NCBI RefSeq assembly: GCF_000003605.2
Contig: NW_003142805.1
Span: forward strand, 207,127 to 238,081
Length of the DNA: 30,955 bases
DNA from: Saccoglossus kowalevskii
Lineage: Eukaryota > Hemichordata > Enteropneusta > Harrimaniidae
Direction: 5' to 3'
Positions 18,179 to 30,400 of this stretch are shown one piece after another. The number at the start of each line of letters is the position of its first letter. Positions within the stretch are counted from its first letter, which is position 1. Made by a program: the position numbers and the translations under genes. The notes under the pieces are model-generated. The model saw nothing but the letters and a program-made list of their open reading frames with translations, made no database searches and had not been told where the DNA came from.

Positions 18179-21100
18179 CTAGTAAAACAGAGAATAAGTG
18201 TTGATATACACAATGTAATATGAGCTTATTACGAGATACCACAAAGTAAGCAGTATGGTGATCGATGCGATCCCGTGCAGTCGGAGAGCATATTTTGCAG
18301 CATTCATATGAAGTCTTATTAATATACAATTAATATCTTTCACTGTGTGTATTTATATTGTTGTGAGATATAGTAGCCCAAAATGCCAGCGAAAATATTC
18401 GTCACGTGATTATATATGTCATGCGCTACATTGTTGCAGTGTCCGTAAACAAAACAACTTATTCGAATGTTACGTAAACATGACGTATATTTATGAATAA
18501 GGAAGACAACCGACACATTCGAACACGTCCGTACAGCGTTTAAAAGACAGATGAATTCAATTGTTTACGGTGCCAGTTATATAATAATATTATTTATGTT
18601 TTGCAGTGAACAAACTAATATTCATTCGACGGAACAATGAACAATGCCACAGTTAATGCAATCTGATTAAAATCTGATGTAGTGTACGGGCTTTAATTAT
18701 TTTGGCTATAAACTGATTTTTATTATATTTGTTATTAATGCCCTTTTATTTTATTATTTAACTTTGATTTTTTTTTTAATTCCGCCCTACCTACATCTGA
18801 TCCGACGCCTATGTAAGTCCCGTTCAAATCTCGCGTAAGTAACAGCCAATCACAGCCCCCCTTTTATACAGGCTGTCGGTTGCTTACTTTTCAGTGTATA
18901 CGGGCAATCTTTCTGTACATTATATTTTGCCCACTTGAATAAAGCATTAATAGAAAATTGCTAGTATATTTTTATTTACAAAAGAAATTCCACTGCATTT
19001 TACAATTTTTGTCATTACATTGAATATTTCTAGATACATCTTCGCCAGCCAAAGTTCGTTCATTCAGTCATCGCTTCAATTTTACATCACTGAGCATAAT
19101 TATCTAGAATGGAAGCAAAAAAATAAGTAAATCGTAATGATTAGAACACTGTAAACAGCTATAGTAAACAATGCAAACTGATTTTAAATTGTATAACGGT
19201 CACCGGCCAACGGCATCGACGCAGAAAATTGGAGCAAACAAATATTTCCTGATCAATTGCGATGTGTTCCAAATAAAAAATATTTTATTCCAGCCCAAAT
19301 CAGCTCAATTACTTTAATAAAGAGTTATCGTATAATGTACAAAATGTTGATAAAATTTGATGAATATTTACAGCTTCAATACCGTAGACGATTTTGGCCC
19401 GATCGTCAACAAAACATCAGCCGTCTCCAGGGCAGGCGACTGGAAAAAGACACTGGTGTTCGGTCGAACCGGTGGAAACAAAATCGTCACTCCGAGAATA
19501 ACTATGCGAAATAACGATCTAAAGTCGAACCATTCGAGCCACAATATTAACATAAAAACGACTTTCGTTTGACAATGATAAACTTACCGAAAAGCCCGTG
19601 TTTATTCACGGTCGCTAACGTCGGTATAATCCGCCATTTTATTTGAGTGTTTGCCACCTGACTCTGCCCGGTGACGTCATCATGTGCGCTATAGAAGGAG
19701 GTCTATGATTCGTTGACTAAAATCGTCGATAGTGGGTCTCGTTGAAATCTCGTTACATAGGCATCGGGTCAGATGTAGGTAGGGCGGAATTAAAAAAAAT
19801 CACAAAATCAAAATCAAAGTAAAATAATGAAATAAAAGGGCATCAATAACAAAAGTAATAAAAAATTAAATTAAAATAAGTTTATAGCCAAAATAATTAA
19901 AGCCCGTACACTACATCAGATTTTAATCAGATTGCAGTTAATGGTCCCATGGAATTCCAAAACGATGGGTATTCTTCCGCTAAGGTGTGATTTGTACGGG
20001 ATGTTGATCTGAACTGACCTCGTTTGCACAAGGAATGTTCATGAGGACTCACATGCATTGTTCATGAGTACCTGTACTGTACAGAACATTGATGTGGGCT
20101 GACTTGTATTGGGAAAGATTTCCCTTTGTACCCCCATCACCCCTAACACCAAACCTACCACTACCCACCAGCACTCCCCAATGTAATTGTATATGTAGCT
20201 CCTAAGGACGCCTATAGTTATCTTGAGGGGGCATATACTATTGAATTGGAGGGCTTGGGGAAGGATACAAAGGAACTGCATTGTACAGGACGCTCAAGAC
20301 GATCTTGGTTGACTTTAATTGCGAAGGATGTTGATTGGGCGTAGACTAACATGTGTTGCACAGGACGTTGACGTGGACTGATTTTTACATCTGTTTTTTT
20401 GAATGTTTGAAAAGAGTACACAAATTTAAAAGTTCTGTGACAGAATGAAACTACGATACCCAAACTACCTGAAATGTATTAGTTGAAATGGTTTCATTGA
20501 GGAAGTAGCATAGTTGCATGTTTCCCTGTATGTAAACTCGTCCACCCACGTGACCCAATCTCATTAATGCATCAATGTGTTGTAGCTGTTCATTGTAAAG
20601 GAGTAGAATATTTCCTCCAATAAATTCGAGATTGTCAAGTCCCGATAGATGGAGCAATTCCTGTAATAAAGCGATATATATCAGTGAAAACAATTTTAAT
20701 GATGATCATTCTCAAATGTTCTAATTATCAATATTAGCGCAATCCCGATTCCCGAATCGATAGCGTAAGTTAGTGCGTTTATTGTTTTTGCACTTGTCTA
20801 CAAACCAGAAGATAGAACAGATTTCGAATGTTCCACACGTCACAGTACACCGCTTATCAGTGTTTCCAACTCGTAGCGCAAAAAATCCCCTCAAATAAAA
20901 GTACCATAATCTTTAAACTCGTCAGCCTCTGAAAATGTGCACAGTATTCTGTCTAAGCAAGAAAAATAAATATGCAATATATCTTTGGCTATAACGTAAT
21001 ATTTCATAGGGTACTTGAAATCTGAAAAACACGTCATATTTACTCAGCGAAACAAACACGTACTATCTTCTTTCCAGTACATTTTCTCTGCAAAAATCAT

Positions 21101-24100
21101 TTGTTCAACTGGTAATCCACGTTTCTCAACATTCTTATTATTTATATAAGTCTTTTTGTACCGACCCATTCCCACTCCGCCATTTATTAAAAACCGTTTC
21201 AATTATGCTACTGACTTCTTTCGGGGTTGCATGTCTATTGTTTCTCTTGATATTTTATATTTTTGTTTTACCCTCGCCTGCTGCTTTTTGGGTTACGCAT
21301 GCGCAAAACGAATTGGTGTTTGCATTGGTGCTTTATTATGATGCACTAATGCTTAATCAAACTTAATGACATTGATGAAATATCAGGTGATACATACCTT
21401 ATTACCGACAATGTAAAGAGAGCCGCCAATAACTCGTAAACTTGACATATCGTCCAACGTTTGAACGAGCATTGATAACAGGTACACGTCTCCATCAACT
21501 CGAGTGAGATTACGGAACTCTGTTAAATTTCTCAATTTTATATTCCGTTCCACACGAAGATTACCTAGAATGAACAATTAAATGTGTGGACGTAGTATAA
21601 ATAATGTGTACATGCTGTATAAATAATACATTGCATAAATATGTGCGTGTTGTGTAAACAATGGTTATTTAATTACCTTTAATATGCGTAACATCACGTA
21701 AAATAGCAACATCTAGCAAAGAGGGATTGTTTCTGATATCAATACTTTCTATCCATCTCAAATTCTCATCTCCATGGCGACCACCAAGACTAACAGTTGT
21801 TGCCAGATTTTCATTTCTCCAAATGCGTAGATTACCGATATGGTGAATGTTTTGTAATCCCTGCAGACTCCTTAGTGTGGGCACTTTGACTATTGATAAT
21901 TCATTGCGTACTACCTGAATATGTTGGGAACAGATTTCTGTGATTAGCATATTTTATCTTACATTACGTCACTATAGTTTATAGCCTATCACGTTAGTGT
22001 AACTTGAGATTGCCCGCAAGAATGTAAACTTGTCTCACGTGTGAGTCAACGCTAACATGGGGCAGTAGTGTTTAGACCACACAATAAAGTAGTCGTCCTT
22101 TTCAACATGTAGTAACTGACTTGTTATCTGATTCTGTAAAAGAACCTATACCCCACATTTTTTGGTGCCGGGACCAGGATGACCGATTCGGAAGAACAAG
22201 TTATTCAGCAGACAATTACGATGGATGCACGGACTGCTCATCGCGGAAGGATGACGACACTGCTCGCCCGAGCTCAAAATATTATGACTACGTTCAATGC
22301 CAAAGACCCAAATCAGTTCTAGGAACTCATCATGCTAAAGAAACGAATTCTTGAAAAGTTTGACACGATAAAAGGACTCGACGCCCTGATTGCTGATAAA
22401 GCAGATAGAAGCGAAATACATGCAGTCATAGCTGAAACTGAAGATTATACCGACGATATATTTGCCAAGAAATTCCAAATTTGCAGATTCGTCGAGAGAA
22501 ATACGCCAGATATCGCCCGCCAACGAAATACTCGAGAACATGTTGCGTGACAACAAATTCTTCCTCCGTTAACCTACCGAAACTCGAACTTCCGATGTTC
22601 AGCGGCGATGTTATGAAATGGAAGAATTTTGACAACAATATACATCTTGGTGCGGTTCAGAAGTTCCAATATCTTTGCGCCAAACTGTCCGGTGAAGCCG
22701 CACTGACAATTGAAAGATTACAGTTAAGTAATGATAATTATACGCATGCACTCGAACTTTTACGTAAACGATACGGCCAAGAACACAAAATTACCTCTGC
22801 GTATATGAAGTCATCATTGTGCGAGTTACCAAAACCGATAAATACCCGAGATAGTCTTCGTACCTTTTACGACAATTTAGAGAGTAGTATACGAGGACTG
22901 GAAGCGTTAGGGAAAGCGGAGAACTCCTTTGGTGATTTGCTTACGCCTCTCATTATGGAGAAACTTTCTGGGAACGTTCGTAAACAAATGGCACGGGACC
23001 ATGGTGATAATGAATGGACACTTCCCGGCCTACGCAAAGCTTTGTTAAAAGAAATCGTAGCAATACAAGCCGGGTACGCAATCGACGAAAGCCAGGACGA
23101 AATTCCACTTGTAAGCACCGCCGCCGCATTCTACACGGGTACCAAGACAAACGTTAAGCCATTCACACGTTAATCACAGCGCCCGAGCCTCAGTAAAACG
23201 AGAAATTGTGCCTACTGTAAAGGACCGCATTATCATAACGATTGCATTGTAGTTACGGATAAAAACAAACGACTTGGAACAGTCTAACGTTTAATATGTG
23301 TACGTAAACACCATACTTCGCTTTGCACTATCAACAATTGGACACCAGGCAAAACCCAACCCGCTGCTGTGCAAAATCAACCTCCTACTCCAACACACGT
23401 GAACTTCGCAAAGACGAAAGATATTCCGGCGCTGAGCCAGTCTTATTAAAAACTGCAGTAGCACCTATTTCCGCGGATACCGACATAGTCGCTATATACA
23501 TATATATATATACCGCGCACGTTGTGGCGTACACTCTGAGTGTACTTCGTGGGGCTATGCAACTTATCTCTGGAACTCCACAGCACTGACACCTAACCAA
23601 TATACGGGTAACCAGTGGGAAAACAGTCGGCAAATATGAGGACGTCTATATTATAACATTTATAGTTTGATATGAACATAACCAGGGGTAGTAGCTATAT
23701 GTAAGCTTAGATACCTTACATGCCTAACATGAGATGTTTTTTAAGCGAAAGCGCGGTGGTCGTCGCGCAGCGCGTGTTCGAATTTCATGTAAATAAACAA
23801 TGTATTTTACACGCGTTGTGTACGTCGCTATGAGTCCCATATCGAACAGGACGCGGTGCGACGACCACCGCCTTTTAATTTCAAAGATAACACGTGACTC
23901 AATATTCTAACAGTATTGTTACCAGCATAACTGTGCACTCATCGGAAAGAGCCTCACACTGACCACACACACAGTCTTGAAATCATGGAATCAAACACAA
24001 TACCTGAATATTTGCAAGCGATTTTAATGACATGACGTCACAACTTGCTGGGTGTCCATCACACGTGACCTCTAGGCCGCCACTCGACAGTATTTGGCTA

Positions 24101-27100
24101 CAGATTCCAGCATCGGTGAGGGCGTTGTTACTTCTGATGCTGATATCTCCTTTACAGGTGGCCTCCAGATTAATAAGAATAGTCGCAGTGCGTGTTTGCT
24201 TTTCTCCGTTTGCATTACCATGGTAACGCACATCAATTCGTCTACAAACAGAAAAGTGAATTACCCGATAAAACACATAAATATTGGATGTATATTGTTC
24301 TATGATATCTTCTCAATGGCTATTTTAACTTTAGCATTAAAGCCATAACAAATGCATATTGTCCGTCGGTAACTATCCTTCAGTATTTATTATTAGTCGG
24401 TACTCACCTTGTTTTCAAGTTTGGTTGGTATTTATAAATATTTTTCATTTTGTAATTGAAGTAACGTACATTATTGATCGCGTTCAGTATTTCGAGTGTA
24501 TTCATAGTTTTTCCATCTCGTTTTTTCATCAATAAAGATGACGTGTTATTGTCCGAACAAATAGTCTCATTGTTACAAATGAGAAACTCTCTGGTTCCGT
24601 CGAATCTTTCCCGAATAAATAATTCTAATGACGTCATGGAGTCAATATCTAAAAATAATGTAAACAAATTAATGGAGGAAACGTTCAACTTGACAGCTGG
24701 GTAATTAGTTTCGGTGAGTGTTTGAATTTGAATGATGTTTTCCGATGATATTTCAAAGACGCTGTAAACTGGAGAACTTGTGTGTACGCCATCAACGATC
24801 ACGAATTTGAAAATTATCCTGACATCTATGACGTCGGTAATAAATACAAGTTTATGTAATTCATTTTGCAATGCGTCGATTCGCACCAACCCAGACAAAC
24901 TGTACTTCCCGTCGCCCGTGTAACTCTCACGAAATTCAGCTGATAGATTGCGTATGCATAAATAGCCAATCACAGGCCTCGACTCATTTAAAAATTCATG
25001 CGGATCACGTTCTGTTTCCATTGTAACTTCTAAAGTGTATGGCCAAACTCCACCATCTTCATCCGTTAATGTCATTCCTGTGGTATTCACCACGTACACA
25101 TTGTCATATTTATTGTAATGCGTAGCAGTAAACAGCGCCCGCTCATGACCATTCACTAGCAACACTGGAACAAAGTCGTTCATCAGTAAAAACTCAATTC
25201 TCACCAAGTTTTGTTGGGATATATTATGGGATGTAATAGTGGTACTAATTTCCCGGCACCTAAATGGAATCATCGTATCTACATTTATATAAACAAGTGA
25301 ATGTAATATATCTCTGTACAGACCATCGCTGCCAGCGCCCGTAAGACTTAGATCGCCAGTGACTTGATTGAATGTTACGTCAATCTCGCCAGTTGTCATG
25401 TGATCTACGCGCAGCCAATCCCTGCACGCTAACACGCATCTAAGATGCTCTGAAATTAGTGGTCCTTCACTCAGAATCAAAGTGTCAATACTACCCTTGA
25501 AGTAACTCTTCATATCAGTGGTAGGTGTTGCTGCCATATAGAAGAACCCGTTGACATTTTGAATTAATGGCTGTTCGATCACTTGTACACCATGATATCG
25601 CCTATTTATGTATATTTCCACTGAAAAATTGCTACCACGATTCAAAATAAAAGTTAACTGATTTGGCTTTTCAAAATTCAGACCGATTTTTCCAAAAACA
25701 ACCCTTTTCAACCCGGACTGTGTTCTGTAATGAAAACATAACGTTTGGTTGTAGCCAATTTGCAAACTATAAAGAAGACTTGCAGTGAATGAAATTTTGG
25801 AGAATAGCGTACTGGTTTCGTTTTCCTGTGGATTCGATGTTCTAGGCGTGAACCACAAGAACGCCACCAACGACGAATGTTTGTGAGATGGCAATCTCGG
25901 GACGTCACCTTTGTAAATGGCGTATTGATTGACGCCATTGAACGTCAATCTGTCTCTACCATCGATGGACTTTATGGAAACGTCGCTCACTGATACCCGA
26001 TTCTTGTCAGAAACCAGAATTGGAGATGTAAATCCGCAAGTAGCAACCTTTCCCAGTTTATCTATTTCGCTTGAACAAATTGCACTTTCCCCACCATCAA
26101 TTATATAATCATGAATGACGCCATAGCCTCGACACGGTACAATGCTCACTGTTGCTGAATCCACGTGATCTGGGTAGCGCATGTCAACATTTAACGCTAG
26201 CTTGTGTTGACCCTCTAAAAAGTTATATGTCCCCGTGGCAATGTCGTCACCCACCGTGCAATTGTTAGATGAGTTTGTTTCTATAATCACAGTGAACACA
26301 CCAATTGTAGAGAGCGGGGGTTTCCCGTTATCCTCTGCAACAATTTCTAGTCTGAATATCGCTGATTGGTCCAGGGCAAGAACAGAATCTTGTGTCAAAA
26401 TTAGGGCGTTTTCATACGATATGCCGAATATGTTGTAATCGTTTCTCAAACGTAAGTGGACAATAGCGTTATGACCGCTATCTAAGTCGGTTACGTTCAA
26501 TCTGCATAACGGTTGGAGTTTTGGAAACTCAGAATCGATTGTAATCGTGTGTTTGTCCATGGCAAATGTTGGAGCGTTGTCATTGACGTCAGAAACCAGG
26601 GCAACAAATTTCACAACAGACTTTCTTGATATACTCCCATGATCCTTTGCGTATATATTGAACTTTAATGGGTTACTTGTTAAAGTGTCGAAATCAACCG
26701 CTGATAATAAAGAAACAACCCCAGATGTTGAGTCGATGCCAAAATAATTATTCGGCTCCATATAGTATGACACTGATCCATTTTCTCCAATATCCAAATC
26801 CGTTGCTGTTATTTGAATAACAGTTGAACTTGGTGTAAAATCTTCGCCGAACGATACCATGTATTGCCTATTTTCAAAATATGGAGAGTTATCATTGATA
26901 TCAAGTAATACAATACGGACATTGGTTATCGATGTACATTCCCGCTCAGCATCATTTGCTATCACAGTAATGTCGTACGCAGCATTTTCTTCTCTATCCA
27001 AAATGGCGGCGGTTTTTACTACACCTGTTGTGAATCCGACGTCAAAAAGGTCTGAGTTGCTGGAATATTGCAGGATATACTGGATCTTATTGTTGTGTGA

Positions 27101-27376
27101 GTCGGGATCATCAGTTCGCATCGAGAGGATTTCGGTTCCTATCGGTGATTCTTCTATGACAGATACAGAGATATTTTTACGAGAGAATAAGAGGCAGTTA
27201 TTATTCAATGTTGCATTCGATATGTCCTGCAAGAAATGATGACATGGAATATTATTTAGGAATACCGCGTGACTATAAATAATGTCACATGCAATACGCG
27301 ATTGTGTAATCTGTATTAAATGACTCCTATGTGCCTAACGCACTATATGTGTGTGTGTGTGGGGGGGGGGGTGTGG

Positions 27377-27414
<38 letters not shown>

Positions 27415-30400
27415 ACTAATATATCACACGTCCACTGTAATAATGGGCTCATACATTCAGTGCAATAATGAATATTGAAACAAGATAATACTAATGTATG
27501 AGCATAACTGTAATATTTCAAACACTGTTACAGAAATAAAGATCCAATCAATTCCATCGCAATGCTGTCAAATAAAGTATACAAAGTATTGCCAAAATAT
27601 AAATTCATCATATATTCATGCCTCAAATACTCTAAGGCAGAAGAAGTTTTTTCTTATAAGGTTTCTTCACTCGTAAAATTGTTGCAATGTATGTACTTGC
27701 AAAACACAGTTCTTGGCTTGGCGTGCGGCCATATCATTTCCTCGATTAGTGAATCAAGAGAATAACCATTGTGTGACGTCACAATGACACCGTGGAGTGA
27801 CGACTTACCTCCAATGGTATTGCTGTAGACATAACCTTATTTGCATTAATAGTCAGATTACACACATACTGCTCCGCTGAGTGTTGGCCACTATATAAAC
27901 ATATCACAATCCTGAAATGCAATCATAGTCAATCTTAAGGTGGACTCGACTAGAAAAGATTTGTTCAATACATAGCACTGCATGTAGACGTATAGTCAAC
28001 CGAATATATACACATGCCATCACGTAGAAGATAAAATAATATATTATTGATTATAATGCAAAAATAAGGATAGGTTGATCAATCATCCATTGGAACACAT
28101 ACTATTGTCACAAACTTAGGATGAACTAAGGGGCGGAGGTGGGCCAACAAATCTGTACGAGATTGTACAAAATATAATTAACCCCATCTAATTGAGTGAT
28201 CCATCATAGTGATGCATTCCAATGGAAGAAGGAGCAAATAGATCCCCACCACCACGATCTATTACCCGGAATATTGTAACAATTACTATTATTAAATGAA
28301 AATTAGTTTGCTAGTAGATTTTATTAGAAACGTTATGTTTTTTTTTATACGAATCTACATAAATATGTTAATATTGCTAACAAATACGTCATGTACATCC
28401 GTGTTCGCGGATAATTTGCAAACCTGATAAGTCTTTGGCTAAATCCTTATTTACCATAACTTATTTACATGAATTAGTAATTAAACAGATATATTAATGT
28501 AATTCACATACACCATTAGTTTAGAGTTGAAACCCATGCATATTACTTATTTAAGTTTGTATTAGGTCATTCTCTGATATCTCAATAACACTGTCTAATT
28601 AAATTAAACCTGGTGCATTGGTGCTCTGGTGTATTAAACTAACCACAGACTGAAAACCACAGATGCACACCATCGAATTGATTTTTCTTCGTGGATCGCA
28701 TCAAAGAGCTATATTAGTCGAAATGCTCCTTGCTTAAATGGGTAGCTCTATAATAATTATTAATCCTCATATTCTACTTCATACACAATAATACAACAAT
28801 ACAACATTGTATCTAAAAAATAAAATCAATGTGCCCATTATTAAATGTCATTCTCGTGTAGATAAACGATACACTATAATCGAGTAAGGTTGCTCGTATT
28901 TAACACTAGTGACAGACGAATTTATGTTTTTTTGAAGTTATGCTCTGTGAAAAAAACTAAACTAAACTGATACCTAAACTAAATTTATGCTATTAAGGAC
29001 ATCACTTGTAATCATTTTGAGAAATTCAAAATCGCCACAATAAAGAAGAACGTTATTGGAAATCACCATTAATCATTTTCATTGAATCATTTACGGCACC
29101 AGAATTTTATTTAGCTGTGTAAATTTCTACCTCGAAATACACTCATATATATACGATGACGTTGTAGTATATATACGCATGCATGCATAAAACCTTCTTA
29201 TGATATATAATAAGCGATATTTTGTAATCGTTTTTTTAAATAACAATTCAGAATGAAAGGTCATTGGCCGAAATACCAAACTACTTTCAATTGACTCTTA
29301 TAACAACAATTGCGAAATACCACCCACTATATATATTTATCCGTTTTAACAGCTTGTATCTATTCACTAACCTTCTTGTCGTTAAACTAGGCTGGTCAGC
29401 TGTATTGTTGTACCGTACACGTTGTAATATGTGACTGTATACGGAAGATGACGCCTGTCCTGAAATTATTAAATCTAAAAACGAAAGGGAACTTCATTCA
29501 TTAACTTCATTCATTAAATTCTTGTATTTGAATTGCATATATATATTATAGACTCAACAATTTGATTTACTTTCGTCCCACACGTGTCTGAAACTACATA
29601 ACCTGTCTGCATATCCATGTTAATTGATTACGCTGTGAGTGATTCAATAGTCAGAATAGTCAGTAATAGAGAAATTGACCGCCATGTAATTCCTTAGACA
29701 AACATTCATACACCATATGTACTAATATATTTTCCTATATCTAAGTTTTCAGATGAGGTATAGGTTGCTATAGTAACATGCTTAGTAACTTTTATAAAAT
29801 ATCTAAATCGCACATCAATTTTTAACTAGTTTTCCCGCTTTTGTATGTGTTCATGTTGAGGCATAATAAATGTATCGTCTGCGTGGCTTCTGAGGCAAAC
29901 GCATAAAACTATATAGCATATTCTTTATAAGCAGGCCGTTGTTGATTGATGTGTTTTGAATACTTACTTGAAGTTTGTGAATTATAGCCTATTGATAGAT
30001 TCTCATACTGACTGTGGCGTTCTGGGGATAATGCCACTTCCAATGATTGATGTAAACTGTCCGATGTGTCGGGAGTGATTTCAATCCTGGCAAACTGTAG
30101 TGGATTAACAATGACAGGCAAAAATACAATGGAAAAAAATTACTCATTGGTAAGTGGTTATTGCAGCACAATGAACTAATGTTGTTGCATTGGGATAAGA
30201 CAATTAAAATATTGCACAATAACCACGTAGGCATGAGTGGCATCAATTATGAGATGCACATACAATTGACCCACTTATTTTAACAGTTTATGACTTTTGT
30301 TATTGTGAACAAACCAACTGTGTTGAATCAAAATAAATAGATACAAGTCAACATACATTTATAAAATCTTATACAGCACTAGCGTTAGGTTAAAATAGTG

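Noticed and set aside
20039-20281. Minus-strand ORF with a hydrophobic stretch, possible transmembrane exon of the multidomain gene
   Set aside because: The hydrophobic part comes from a C-rich low-complexity tract, there is no clean acceptor and donor pair, and the L-domain exon joins the EGF exon in phase without it.
26859-27239. Plus-strand ORF of 126 codons and other ORFs inside 24404-27232
   Set aside because: They are shadows of the cadherin-containing minus-strand exon.
27327-27521. Minus-strand ORF with His/Thr repeats
   Set aside because: Translation of the GT microsatellite.
28086-28222. Small inverted repeat CCATTGGAA / TTCCAATGG as a transposon
   Set aside because: Only 9 bases pair well and no target duplication is visible; too weak to annotate.
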